From Lycium barbarum (taxonomy: Eukaryota > Streptophyta > Magnoliopsida > Solanales > Solanaceae), in contig NC_083339.1 in assembly GCF_019175385.1 (NCBI RefSeq), positions 81,394,120 through 81,458,119 of the forward strand: a stretch of 64,000 nt of DNA. Direction: 5' to 3'. This document shows, piece after piece, positions 1 through 11,387 of this stretch; position 1 is the first letter of the stretch; each line of letters opens with the position of its first letter. A program made the translations under genes and the position numbers. The notes under the pieces were generated by a model. The model made no database searches and was not told the DNA's origin. It was given only the letters and a program-made list of their open reading frames with translations.

Positions 1-873
1 CCAAATGATGCTAATACCACAAATCAAACATCCATTAATCCTAATTGGTTAAAACCAACATTAAAGCTTGTCCGAAGTGTATGATGAAAGTATTGTTGTC
101 CTTGTGGTATTGTTGCTTGATTATGAGTCTTGTATCTGTTTTGATTGTTTGTTTATTGCCTTCCATGTGATTGTTTGCGTTGCTTGCTGAGCTTGAAGTG
201 CCACTAAAACTACCTGCAAACATTAACAAACAATCAGTATAAAACACCATCACATTCTCATCCAAAATGATTTGAGTGTGATAGATTCCTCTGCTCCAAA
301 CTTCTTCTAGGGCTGTCTGCTTTAACATTTCTTGATTCTTAGATATGACATTTGCAACTTGTCACTATTCACAATTCTTTTGCATTGGCATCCCATCTCT
401 TGAAAAGAATTGAAAAGTACATCCCTATTATCCATAGCTAAATTAGCTAAATGATCAGTTAATTTAGTACCCTCTACATATATGTGATCAATCACCACAG
501 TTTTACATTCCAGAAGCTTCCATATCTCTTCCACCATGGAAACAATTTGCCAAGGTATTTCCTAAGTCCTCTGAATGATGTTTTTTAGCTATAATGAATC
601 AGTTTCAATCCTGATTTTATCCACTTGATTATCCTTCAAATATCTAAGAGCTTGTAGAATGGCAATGCTTCTGCCTCTGTATTAGTACTCCTAGGATCAT
701 TCATTTCTTTAGCCTGAGCTTGCACCACATTACCCATTCGTCCCTTACACAAAAGGCCCACGCACTTCTCCCAGGATTTCCTCTAGAAGCTCCATCAGTG
801 TTAAACTTGATCCAACCCACTTCTGGTAGTTTCCAATGAACTTGGATAACTTTCACCTTTGAAGAGTATCTGG
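1..873 (-). pseudogene. LINE 3' part: RNase H domain and tail
   Basis: This is the C-terminal end of the ORF2 of a plant non-LTR retrotransposon (LINE), read right to left. Near 730-830 the minus strand encodes WIKFNTDGASRGNPG, the signature of the RNase H domain carried by plant LINE ORF2 proteins. The end of that domain follows at 322-537 (ADHLANLA-like segment, here TDHLANLA). In-frame stops and frame changes between 540 and 730 show it is not functional. The upstream part of the same reading continues at 6237-6412 and 13868-19240, because solo LTR A cuts the element at 873/6237. Bases 1-320 would be the LINE 3' region; no poly(A) (poly-T on this strand) is seen, so the true 3' end is probably outside the window. 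Domain identity is confident; the left boundary is not. Confidence 0.85.
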
Positions 874-1200
874 TGTAATGACCCTTCCAGTCGTTATGGG
901 AATTATAGGATCATCCCACCAAATGTAACCTTTCCAAGGGTAGAACGAACTAGTAGAAACTAAATCGTGTGAGCTTATGAGCTAAAATTTTACTTTTTTG
1001 TGGTTGTTGCTTGATTTTCTTGAGTCCGTCGGGGGGTGACATAGAAAATTAGAACTCCGTTGGGAATTTTGAGGCCACCGGTGGATTCGTAGGGCGTCTT
1101 TATGTATATGTACATGTTTGTTTTGTGTTTTTGAGGCCTCGGATGAAATGTTGGGTGATGGGGGCAAAAACTGGACAAAAAGTCAAGCTCACTGCCCAAA

Positions 1201-1445
1201 ATGGACCGCTATGGCGGTGGGAGTACCGCTGCTGCGGTACCGCTACAGCGGTGCTTTGACCGCTGCCAGCGACTATCCATGTTCTCGGTGGCCGCTGTGG
1301 CGGGCGGTAGACCGCTATGGCGGCACCGCTATAGCGGTGGACAGACCGCCATAGCGGTCAAGCGGATTTCCCTTGGGTTTGCTATAGTAGTCACTTAACT
1401 GCTATAGCGGGACCGCTGCAGCGGCGTGATGACCTCTATAACGGT
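1201..1445 (+). repeat. Palindrome cluster in LTR A (CCGCTATAGCGG motif)
   Basis: A run of short inverted repeats built on CCGCTATAGCGG and variants. The perfect 14-bp palindrome ACCGCTATAGCGGT lies at 1325-1338. It sits about 330-570 bp into the LTR, upstream of an AT-rich stretch (TTTATATAC near 1467) that may be the core promoter. The same relative position holds a different palindrome motif in other LTR families. Confidence 0.8.
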
Positions 1446-2792
1446 CGATGAAAAAAAGTAGTCCGAATTTTATATACTTAGTTTCATATTCCCTATATAC
1501 AAAACACCAACACACTTCCCAACAAGCACCTAGGGTGAAATTCCAAGCTAGGGCAAGAAACTCTTGAGAGGTAAGTTCCATCTGTTCCATTCTCCTTCAT
1601 GATTGTTATCCCCTTCGTGGGTTCTTAATGGTGAAATTGAAATAGAAACCCTAAAATGTTAATATACCTTCTAAAACTTGATGGGTTATGGTTATTATCA
1701 CTTAGTTATCATCTAAAGGTTGGGTTAGTTTCTCTTAATCATGAATTGAAAACTTAGAGTCATAAACTAAGTGAATTGAGACCTAGGGTTCTATAACAAT
1801 GGTGTCTTGACCATGAAAACTGTTTGTCGTGGAAATGTTGATAGAATATTGTTATAAATTGATGATTAATGATTACTAAGGTCCTTGATAGGTTGTTTAA
1901 CACATAGAAAATCATCCACCCCTTGGAATTGGGTAAAGGGAAGGGTATTCTTGAATTGGTACATGTGATTTGAGTAATTGTGACTCATTAAGTCTTTTAT
2001 TTCTAGACTTTGAGCATTCTGAGGCTTTAAGGAAAGGGAAGGCTGTAGCAGAGTGACTTGCGTTGTCCCAGCTTTACATTGAAGTAGGTTACGGTCTACT
2101 TGAGTTAGATTTTGGTTAGTTGATTGAATGTTTGTGAATTCTTTAGGATAAAGCATGTCTAGTTTTCATGCATGAGATTTTGTGACTAACTCCTATGTGA
2201 TTGTGATTGAGTGATTGTGTAGGCTTCGTGCCACTATTCCTATGTATTGATTCTGCAGTGGATGTATTGTGATGAGAAGCTAATATGATCTTCTCGACGG
2301 TATTGTAACATGGAATGATGATTTGAGTATTGATATTGAGAAGGTAAGAAACATTGTTCTGTAAAGAGGTATGGAAAGGCACATATGTGACATAGATTAT
2401 GCGCTCGTGGTCCGAGGTTAGTTTCGAAAATGAGAGGTACGTTGATATGTCCCACGTCCGAGGCTCGTTCTGAAGCGGAGGTGTCTGCTCGGGTCCGAGG
2501 AATATATTTCGGAACGAGTGGTACATGGACACCTTGGGTCCCCTGCAGGTCATGACTACTGAGCAATGACATCAGTTAGCATGTGTGTACAGTGAGTGTG
2601 GTCATTGTGGTAAACTTATTTCCGTTGTGGCTTACGTGATTGTGAGTGTTGGCATTATTGGTGATTTGATTGTGATTAGCCTTGGTTGACTTGTTGTGGT
2701 TTATTGATATTCATGTCTATGACTGGCTTGTTTATTCTATTGATTTTATGAATTATGCATGATACTAATCTTGGTTGGCCTATAATATCTAC

Positions 2793-2829
2793 CAGTACAT
2801 AGTGTTTGTACTGATACTATCTTGCTGCA
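2793..2829 (+). promoter_or_regulatory. Proposed structured 3' splice-site block, LTR A (split by Q)
   Basis: Stem 1 is CAGTAC (2793-2798) with GTACTG (2808-2813), followed by a branch-like TACTGAT. The last stem is CTGCA (2825-2829) with TGCAG (5820-5824). Solo LTR Q has landed in the loop of this last hairpin. A splicing role is inference. Confidence 0.45.
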
Positions 2830-3413
2830 TTCTTTTTGTTACACCCCAGAAAATTTTGGTGTTACCAAGACTGTAGACGACTTAGTATGAGCTCAAGGGA
2901 GATTAAAGTTATACAAGGACTAGGGATGAAGATTATATTATATGAGTATAATAATAACATATATATGACATTTGGAGACCGTATGGAGTAAATCAGTTAA
3001 CACGCTACTTGATGAATAGCCCTTGTAACCGTAATTTAAGGTGGGGCTCACATGTCGGAGTTTTATAAAGGACATATGAAAAGTGATATGAGTAGTACAT
3101 GGGAAGTTTAGCAAGTCTTAAGAAGGACCCTCAAGCCAAATATGTGCATAAGCCCTCCAAAAGGATGATTTAAGGATACGTTTTCGAATGATTTGACTTG
3201 GAGGGGCCAAAACGCTATTATAAGTTTGGAATTTGGAAATACACCAAAAATGAAAGTTGTATATAATTGAATGATCTTTCCAACCATAGGTCCTGGTCCC
3301 TCATACGATATCGTGATCAAGAATTATGGCCATTTTATGATAAAGACTCCAAGCTGCCAAATGGCTTCCACGGGTCCCACTTGTGAAGGTCGGTGGAGCA
3401 GACCTATGAGAGG

Positions 3414-3422
3414 TATAAATAT
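3414..3422 (+). promoter_or_regulatory. TATA box of solo LTR Q
   Basis: TATAAATAT about 580 bp from the LTR start, a position matched by TATA boxes in LTRs B, I and N. Confidence 0.5.
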
Positions 3423-4765
3423 CCCATTAACTCCATTGTTTCAGCACTTTACATTCTCAATAGTCCTAGAAACTTCCCAACACAACCCCCAAACATTTAT
3501 AGCCCATTAAATCAAGAATTTAACAAGATTACACCAAACTAGTCCATGAAAGGTGATTGTTCTTGCTTCTACTTGATGTTGTGGTGAATTTGGTCTTGAA
3601 GAAAGTTGGTGCGGCTGAATTTATTCAAGTATAAGGTATGTTCTTCATCCTATCTCTTATGTTGATTTTAAGGTTTAGCAAGTCTTAAAAGTGAAAATAG
3701 TTATGGAGGAAAGGTCATAAAGTGTCGTGTTGTAGTTGTTGTGTTTATAGACTGCTTTGAGCATGTTGTGGCCGTGTGACTGGACTTATTTACATGTATA
3801 GAGATGGTATCCAATGTTTTTGGTGTGTTGATGAGATTATGCTTCTTGATGGGAAGAAAGGAAGTGTATATTATTGTTATATGTTGAAAAACATCGTGTG
3901 GGATGTTTTATGGAATACATTGGTATTGATAATATTGTTGTTGATGTTGGTATTTTTGTTGTTATTGTTGTTGGTTGTTGGATTATGATTTCGGGCTAGG
4001 CATATAAACATGGGAGATGCTGCCCGAATTTTGGCAGATTCTAAAAAAGTTTGGTTTAAGGACTTGAGATAGGCATATGACGATAAATCTAACGGTAGTA
4101 TAATTTCTCTTGAGTGTAGATTTGCAAGTTCGGGAGAATAAGCATTAATTCGTAGGAGATCAATCAGGTATGTTAAGGCTCGTCCCTTTCTTTCAAAGGT
4201 ATGATCCCTATGGTACGATTTCATAAATGCTTCCATAAGTTCTTTGTTTTCAAAAGATAGAAGTTTATGACTCCAAGGCATGATTCCTTTCCCGATAATC
4301 CATAATTGTTTTTCAAAATGCCCATATTTTCCAAACCAGAGATTTATGGTTCTGTGAGCTCTTATGATAACGGCGATGAACATGTTTTTTTACGATGATA
4401 ATGATCATGTCAAAGATGAGAATTTTTTTTATGATGATTTTGTGGTTAAAAGTCTCAAGTTATGAGATCAATGCTTTTATGAGATTATTGAGCTTATTTC
4501 ATGATTTTCTCGATTTTATTCATTGTTGTTGGTCTCACCTTATAATAATTGTTCCTTCAAGGTGAGATAGAGTGATGATGATTATTCCATAATATAAATC
4601 GAAGATTACTGACCTTACGTTACTCCGCTAAAGTGGTAGCTTATGTTTGAACCCTCATGCATGCTGTGAATATAATATGTGTATAAAGTTATTTTGTGAC
4701 ATTACCAAGTTCTACTATTTCATTTTGCTTATGCACTGCACTCATTCTCATTCTTCATGTACATA

Positions 4766-5085
4766 TAGAAGGCACAGTTGACAGGGGGTGACGTTGTGGC
4801 CTTTGTTGTGATGTATATATATAAGGCACAGTTGACAGGGGGTGACGCTATGGCCTATGATATGATGTTTATATATATATGGCACAGTTGATAGTGGGTG
4901 ACGTTGTGGCCTATGATGTGATGTTTATATATATAAGGCACAGTTGACAAGGGGTGACGCTGTGGCCTATGATGTGATGTTTATATATATAAGGCACAGT
5001 TGACAGGGGGTGACGTTGTGGCCTGTGTTGTGATGTTTTTAGGGGTGACGATGTGGCCTATGTTGTGGCATTTCTATAGATATAT
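4766..5085 (+). repeat. 57-bp tandem repeat in LTR Q, about 5.5 copies
   Basis: Each unit reads roughly AAGGCACAGTTGACAGGGGG followed by TGACGTTGTGGCC and a TATGATGTGATG...TATATA spacer. Units begin near 4769, 4825, 4881, 4936 and 4991, and a shortened copy starts near 5041. The array lies between the donor-like site and the acceptor block, so it would be intronic under the model proposed here. Confidence 0.85.
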
Positions 5086-5299
5086 GTGTTTTGTTGATAT
5101 AGCCATAATGATTTATTTATCTTTGCACATTCATTGAAATGTCTCAGATGTCTTCCATGATTTTATGTACATATTGATTTAAAAAGGTTAAAGTGGCATG
5201 TATGGTATCCGCTTTAAGAGGCAATCAAATGTACAGGTCATCTTTATCCCTGTCATGTTCTATATTTCTTATTTTGTTTTTATTCACGCCTTACATACT

Positions 5300-5357
5300 C
5301 AGTACACTGTTCGTACTGACGTCCCTTCTTGTGGACGCTGCGTTTCATGCCACGCAG
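5300..5357 (+). promoter_or_regulatory. Three-hairpin block (proposed 3' splice site), LTR Q
   Basis: Hairpin 1 is CAGTAC/GTACTG (5300-5305, 5313-5318). Hairpin 2 is CGTCC/GGACG (5320-5324, 5333-5337). Hairpin 3 is CTGCG/CGCAG (5338-5342, 5353-5357). TACTGAC precedes hairpin 2 and the block ends CAG followed by GT. Confidence 0.5.
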
Positions 5358-5811
5358 GTGTATACAGATGAGTAGATGACATTGGCTATAGGATGTTCCC
5401 AGGCTATCAGCTGGATTGGTGAGCTCCATCTCAGTTCGGAGTGTTGCCGAGTCAGAATACTTATGTTATGGTATCTCGTGTACGTTAGAGACTTTTGCAG
5501 ATAGTGTCCTGTGGATAGTGCGTCGAGATGTCGATAGTTGTGTAAAGCGACCATATAGGTCGATGTGTTTTTATGCTTTATTTTTTAAAAGATTTTATTG
5601 TGACTAAAGGTTTTCTTTGAATTATCGATAAGGGAGAAGTCCCTGATTTGACGAAAGAGTTTTATTGAAAAGTTTTTTTACCTGACGGAAGCGTCATTTC
5701 GTAGATTAAAGGTTCACAAAGAGGTGTGACTCCTGGATGGAATAGTAGAATGGCACTCAGCCGAGTAGGGTCTTGGGTGTCAGTCGCGGCCCTCCAGTTT
5801 GGGTCGTGACA

Positions 5812-6236
5812 CTTTTGATTGCAGATTGTGATACGGAGACTGCTACCCGCCCTCACATCTAGCGTGCAGGACGTTTGCTGATAGATTTAGGGTGAGCTTC
5901 TTCCCATGCCAGGCTGCTCGAAGATCTTCTTCTTATGATGTCTTTTCTTATTCTGGACATTATGGATTTATTAGTCAGATTTCATTCCTTAGATATGTTT
6001 TAGATTAGAGTCCTGTACGATGACTTTCAGATTTTGGGGATTTTGTAATAGTTAGAACTTCCGCACTTATTTTAGTATTTTCTGGCATGACTTATTTTGT
6101 TTAGTGATGTTTGAATGAGTAATAACTGATTATTGTGTTTAATATAAAATCGAATTTGAATGGATAGATGTCTTGTGTGTTGGTTCGCCCACTAGGATTT
6201 AGTTGGGTGCCAGTCATGGCGGGTTGGGTTGTGACA
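5812..6236 (+). mobile_element. Solo LTR A, 3' arm
   Basis: Begins with the second copy of Q's CTTTT duplication, then continues LTR A through GATTGCAGATTGTGAT to the terminal GGGTTGTGACA. It aligns by eye with the last 0.4 kb of the gypsy-1 LTRs (26490-26914 and 42395-42814). Confidence 0.88.
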
Positions 6237-6412
6237 ATCTCTGTAGAGTTTCCAGAACAACACTCCATCTATAAGGTTCATATTTGAAGTTCCTTCTTCT
6301 CACTTTCATAAACCAAATCAAAGTATGCATCACTTGATAGATGAGTTTAGTGATTGAAACTTTCCCATCATGTCTCATGGTATTTCTTCTTTTCCAAAGT
6401 TCCCAAATAATA
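6237..6412 (-). pseudogene. LINE ORF2 middle fragment between two LTR insertions
   Basis: The minus strand encodes the linker between the zinc-binding and RNase H domains of the LINE, including WELWKRRNT, a segment typical of plant LINE ORF2 proteins. Upstream coding continues across the 6413-13867 insertion (PAII before, IWELWK after) and downstream across LTR A into VHWKLPEVGWIKFNTDG. Only 176 bp survive between the two insertions, and that continuity on both sides is what shows that 1-873, this piece and 13868-19240 are one element. The fragment itself has an open frame but is part of a dead copy. Confidence 0.85.
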
Positions 6413-7424
6413 TGTCACGACCCAATTTACCAAGTCGTGATGGCACTAGTCCCACCGTACTAGTAAGCCAACATAAACCATTAACAACCAAAAATATAAG
6501 GAAATACTAAAATCGGAATTAAATCATACAAGTCAATTTCAAATCTTAACAATCTTAAATAGAAATACTTAGAAGTTATTACAAATATTCCTAAAATCTA
6601 ATGTCACCAAACACAAGGACTACTAAGGAGTACAAATAGTCTAAAAATACATAATAGGACTGTTTGAAATGAAGAAAGACAGAAGAAAAATGGTAGAGGA
6701 GAGTCCGGAGCTGTATAGAACCATGGTGCTCACCTCGGTCTCTCAGTAAAGTCTCTTGCTGGCAGCCTGATAGTCATGAGCTCCACTGGTACTAGGGATC
6801 GAATATGCACACAAAAGGGTGCAGCAAGTGTAGCGTGAGTACAATAAACAACGGGTACTCAGCAGCATCGTTGAACGACCCTTTCCTGAACGAAGACGAG
6901 GGTTGGTACACGATATGACAACCACACTAGTGTCGCACCCTGACGAGGGGCATGATGGGCACCCAGCTCTATCTACCGAGAACCACCTGACATATACTGA
7001 CATGATCTCAGTAGAACTATTCTAGCTTGTAATGTGATCTCACTGTAACATAGAAAGATACCTGCACGCAGAAAAGACCCAATACAACAGAAGACATATG
7101 CATGAACATACATTTACATATATATACACACACACACACATTTTCACTAGCCGACGAGGTTGCAACAAGAGTGTCATAAGCAAACAAATGACGACGAGGC
7201 CTTACATGACATCTACATACATCATATTGTCTATGAGCCTCTAGGAGTACATATACATGAAATACTGGACGGGACAGGGCCCAGTCATACCCAAAAAATA
7301 CATAAACCTAACAATGTAAAAATAGCATATACCAAAAGAGTAAGCCCGATATAATGGCATTTGCTGACAACCCACTGAAGCTGATAGTCCTACTGAAAAG
7401 GTCCTACGCTTTGTCTGTCAGGAC

Positions 7425-7482
7425 CTGCAGCATGAAATGCAGCGTCCCGTAGGATGGGACGTCAGTACGGATAAAAGTACTG
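7425..7482 (-). promoter_or_regulatory. Three-hairpin block (proposed 3' splice site), LTR N
   Basis: Read on the minus strand: CAGTAC/GTACTG, then CGTCCC/GGGACG, then CTGCA/TGCAG. The third stem differs from LTRs Q and H by a paired change (G-C to A-T) at its base. Confidence 0.5.
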
Positions 7483-8677
7483 AGTATGTAAGGCAAGAAA
7501 CAACAACATAATCAAGATACAAGTGTAAGTGGATAGAAGCAACCTGAAACTCCAAGGATATGTGACATGCATGCATGAGTTTTGAAAATCATATATATAT
7601 AGCATCATCATCACAACGTACCGGGCCTTTTCAGGACTCGGTGTGTAACGTACCCGATCATAACAGGACTCAGTGTGAAGCGTACCCGGCCATAATGGGA
7701 CTCGATGTGAATACCTAACTGATCAGTGGTTGCACAATAGGTGTTGTACCCGGCCATTTATAGCGCGGCTCGGTGTAGTAAAATAATGTGTGTATATATA
7801 TAGTGCATGAAGGACTCATAAAAGTAACACATAGGCCTTTCAGAGTGACGTAAGGTCGATAACCTCCGAATAACATTATGAATATTAAATCAACGTCAAG
7901 AACCTTCAATGAGGCCAAACAATCGAGACAAGAGTCTGCTAACATAGCTAGGACATTATAAATGAAACATAAGACATTAGAATAGAGTAAATTTGTCATG
8001 GAACGTTCATGGTCAAGTTCTAGTTGGATTCATACCAATGGAGAAAGGAAACAAACACCTTACATACCTTACTTGTCGAGCCGTTATCTTGAACGAATCT
8101 TCATTTCGATGCTCGCTCCTTCCCCGAATCTATATCGAATGATATGGACTTAGTTATAACCTATCATGTTTGTATATCAGCGTATCTGAGTTGCATATCG
8201 AAGGGCGATTCGGGTTACGAAAATTTGGGCAGCATTTCCTTTATTTCTACTACGTTCCCAAGGTTACAACAACAATCAACTAAACACATACAATACCAAG
8301 CTCAATCCCATAGCTATATTACTCAATCAATAACATTCTATTTAGGGTTGATCCATCTCTTACTCAATTCAACCATATATGCCATAATTCAGCAAACACA
8401 ACCTTGAATTAACTTAATTTCATAGGTGTGAAGGGAAAATCTTACCTTACTAAGCTTGGATTAATCCTTGCTAGCTTGCAACTCGAGTTCTCGCCACCCT
8501 CGTTTCGTTCCACAACTAATTAAAATACTATGATGTTGCCACAAGCTTCCCGAGCTAATTAGAGTATAAATTTGGAGTGGCTAATAACCAAGTGAGTAAA
8601 ATATCTTGATAGGAATATATGGAGGTATATATAGGTGTTGGAAGGTTAGAGAATGATTGAGAAGGGGTGGAGTGTGG

Positions 8678-8685
8678 TTTTTATA
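8678..8685 (-). promoter_or_regulatory. TATA box of LTR N
   Basis: The minus strand reads GGGTATAAAAACC, just downstream of the palindrome pair at 8711-8733. Confidence 0.5.
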
Positions 8686-8710
8686 CCCACTAAAGGTCGG
8701 TTCCACCGCT

Positions 8711-8733
8711 CAACTCGACAGATCGTCGAGTTG
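8711..8733 (-). repeat. Palindrome in LTR N (9-bp arms)
   Basis: CAACTCGAC and GTCGAGTTG separated by 5 bp, followed by a second partial copy (TCGTCGAGTTG). It has a different motif from other LTR families but the same position, upstream of TATA. Confidence 0.75.
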
Positions 8734-9107
8734 CTCAACGGTTCGTCGAGTTGCACCGTCTAGTTATACAGAGGAATCGTACAATTTTGTATGGGCAGTA
8801 TCTTTCACTGTACGTCTCGTATTTGTGATCCGTTAGTTGCATTGGAAAGAAAATTCTCTGAACTTCAATTTACATACGTTATGCATTCCATAACTCATCA
8901 TATTCTAGATATACCTCTCTCAAGTTGGACCAGAAATCCCATCCCAAATTCTACCAAGTTTTCCCAGAATTTTGACAAACTTAATTCCTTCGATTCACAT
9001 GATCCCGGAAACTTTAGACACTTGCTTAGCGCTTGTTAAAAGTCTTCCTCAACTTACGTTACGTTACTTACGAAGCAAACGATGCGAAAATTTTCAAAGT
9101 GTAACAA

Positions 9108-10937
9108 CTAGTCTGTCATTAGTCCATAATACAAGATGGTCACATTAGCAGCTAAACCCACATAACAGATAAGACAAGTCAAATACCAATAATCACAACA
9201 ACAATATAAAGTATGGATGAATGAGATGCAAATCTAATGCAAGGCCTGTTTCCACTTCCTGAAACATTAGCATGTCAACGAATCGTGACCCATGGGGGGC
9301 TCATGAGGCCCATATATAAGCACTCCGATAAATTCTCGGATCACGGTCTCATCATATCATATCTCAATAACCTATCTCTCAGCCGACTGGACCCATTTGT
9401 TAACGGAACGCGCTAACGCATCATCACTCATTCGAAACAAGATCCCATTAGACTTACAATCATATCCTCAATTCGTATGCATGAATACATATCAAGTATG
9501 AATATGGCATACCACAAGTCAAGAACAAGTATATAATCATGAAATCCATCATTATGTTCTCAATATCATAAACACTTCACTTTTTACTTTCTTTTTCATT
9601 TCAACGAGGATATATGAGTGATACACATACAAACAGATAAGACAAGAAATAATAATACGAGACATAAAGTACGGGCATCGGACCCCAAACACAGATCCAA
9701 AGGATAGTACTATTCTATCAACTAGTGCTCAAAGCATGGCATTCAGACCAACTATACAATTGAAATTGCGCAAATACCCATAACATGATGATCGGTATCC
9801 GATACTGTATCAGAACTCCCTTAATCACCCCATAACCCTCTTGTTAGATTTATTTTAGCCAACCACACATTCAAGAAAGAGTGCAAGGTCTCAACTTCCT
9901 TGGAATGCCAATAATCGAATCACAACACCCTCTTGCCAAGCTAAACAATCTCCGAACGATCAAAGTCTAGTCAAATAGGGATTATACGTTAGAATACGAG
10001 TCTATCAATACCCATATTGTTACATAAATCAAAATCCCAAATTAAACCCTAAAATTAGGATTCCGAACCCAAAAGGGCAAAACAGTAAATTGGACCTAGA
10101 ATCATGATCCCCATACTCTATATAACCCATATACCAAAAAACATCCATAAATAATCACTAATTCATGCTCAAATACCAAAACGCCCAATACTTAGGTTAG
10201 GTTCCAAAACCCTTCCATTACCTTTTTAATCCAAATATTCTAAGCACCGGTTATGAACCTAAATCATGGGAATAATCAAAACACCAAGTTAGAAAACTTA
10301 CCCAATGGTTTTCTCCTTGAAATCTCTTCAATCTTCTCCAAATTTCTAAGGATGGAAGACACTATAGGCATATTCTGTTCAGTAGGCACGCACCGGCGGG
10401 AAATTCCTCACCGAGGCACAACCACCAGAAATATCCTAGGTCCGTAGCAGCGGAGAATTCCTCGCCGCTGCGACCTCATTGCTGCGGGAAAATCTTCGCA
10501 GCAGCGGAACTGGGCAGCTCACCTGATTCTTGCTCCTGCCGGCTTCCTCTCGCTGGAGCGCATCCGCAGGGGCAGAACCAACCTCGCGCCTGCATGCACA
10601 TTAGAACCAGCAAAATCTGGTTTTTGACTCTCATACCCCAAAATCCCGAGACTCTCCCGAAACCTCCCCGATATAAAGTAAATGTGCAGACATATGCAAA
10701 CATGCACTACGAACTAACTCGCGCACTCGGAAATCCCAAAGAGGTCTCGTTGACCAAGTCAACCCCAAAAGGGCAAAAACCAACTTTCCAACCAAATGAC
10801 CAAAATGCTCCCAAGACTCTCGGGAACTGAACCAAACACTCAAACAGCCTATATTCGACCTTCCGAAGCTAATGGAATCGATAAAATTCCCAAAATGGCA
10901 CAAATACCCCCGATGATGCCTAAAGTCAACCTAACAC
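9108..10937 (-). mobile_element. LTR P, main part (TGTAACGACCC type, minus strand, 3' end missing)
   Basis: Together with 13707-13867 this forms an LTR that on the minus strand begins TGTAACGACCCGTTAGGCC at 13867. Its downstream end is absent: homology stops at 9107/9108, where LTR N begins. The right flank TAATA (13868-13872) equals the left flank of N at 6408-6412, so P is the element that originally hit the LINE. It carries two GC-rich palindromes (10447-10471 and 10480-10503). Small ORFs on both strands at 10470-10900 are by-products of that GC-rich block. Confidence 0.7.
10447..10503 (-). repeat. GC-rich palindromes in LTR P
   Basis: GCAGCGG/CCGCTGC arms at 10447-10471 and TGCTGCG/CGCAGCA arms at 10480-10503. 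These are the family-specific inverted repeats of this LTR. Confidence 0.7.
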
Positions 10938-11333
10938 TATCACGACCCAATTTCACTAAGTCGTGCGGGCATGTACCTTTCCCACATCGGTAGGCGAACC
11001 CTTAACTCAACATTCATAAATAATAATAGAAAATAGCAAAAGAAGTAAAATAGCAAAAGTCTCACAATTATAATATAATATAAATAAGAAAATGCCGAAG
11101 TAAATGAAATCTTCCCCAGTATCTGGTCTGGTCATACAAGAGCATCTAACTAAATCTACAAGTCTGGAATATTAATGATACATCAAGTCCGAATATATCT
11201 CGGAATAGGAAATAAGACATAAATAAAAAGAATCTTCAAGGCGGCAGACATCTCGTGCTCACCCTGTAGACTCTAAGCAATTCACAGAGCGACTTTCAGC
11301 CATGAGAAACAGAAGTAGATCCAACCTGGAATT

Positions 11334-11387
11334 CTGCATTCATAAAAGAATGCAGCAAGTGCAAGTCAGTACAAAACCACAGTACTG
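11334..11387 (-). promoter_or_regulatory. Two-hairpin block (proposed 3' splice site), LTR M
   Basis: Read on the minus strand: CAGTAC/GTACTG, TACTGAC, then CTGCA/TGCAG. Hairpin 2 of the other family is absent. Confidence 0.45.

Larger units (their letters stand above)
874..2836 (+). mobile_element. Solo LTR A, 5' arm (Ty3/gypsy, TGTAACGACCC family)
   Basis: The LTR starts TGTAATGACCC and is the same family as the LTRs of gypsy-1 (compare 32098 onward and 25757-26914). It is inserted in the LINE: host reading is restored when 874-6236 is removed, with a short duplication ATCT on both sides, so its ends are known to about 3 bp. It holds no primer binding site or coding sequence and is therefore a solo LTR. 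From left to right it contains a palindrome cluster (1201-1445), a donor-like GAGAGGTAAGT (GT at 1571), and the first stem-loop of the proposed acceptor block (2793-2813). Solo LTR Q interrupts it at 2836. The several small ORFs seen here are not conserved and are not taken as genes. Confidence 0.85.
2837..5811 (+). mobile_element. Solo LTR Q inserted in LTR A
   Basis: A complete LTR of the TGTTACACC...GGGTCGTGACA family, flanked by the perfect 5-bp target-site duplication CTTTT (2832-2836 and 5812-5816). No internal retroelement sequence is present, so it arose by LTR-LTR recombination. Inside are a TATA box (TATAAATAT, 3414-3422), the conserved segment GGGAGATGCTGCCCGAATTT near 4012, a donor-like AGGTATGT (GT at 4168), a 57-bp tandem array (4766-5085) and a three-hairpin block (5300-5357). 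Small ORFs such as the hydrophobic one at 3776-3988 are AT/GTT-rich chance frames. The family recurs as LTR B, N, I and O in this window. Confidence 0.93.
6413..9107 (-). mobile_element. LTR N (TGTTACAC family, minus strand)
   Basis: On the minus strand it runs from TGTTACACTTTG (ending at plus position 9107) to GGGTCGTGACA (6413). It holds the family's landmarks in order: palindrome pair (8711-8733), TATA (8678-8685), donor-like AGGTATGT (complement at 8061-8069), a degenerate repeat with GGNCGGGTACG-like units (about 7625-7790) and the three-hairpin block (7425-7482). The left flank TAATA (6408-6412) matches the right flank of the whole stack at 13868-13872, while N's own right flank (ACTAG) does not match. 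N therefore looks like a solo LTR that lost its left duplication when it fused to the missing end of LTR P. Confidence 0.78.

Noticed and set aside
3776..3988. Small protein with a Leu-rich hydrophobic tail
   Set aside because: It lies inside solo LTR Q, is made by GTT repeats, and is not kept in related LTRs.
10253..10993. Overlapping ORFs on both strands near a GC-rich block
   Set aside because: They fall in LTR P, follow its palindromes, and no frame resembles a known protein.
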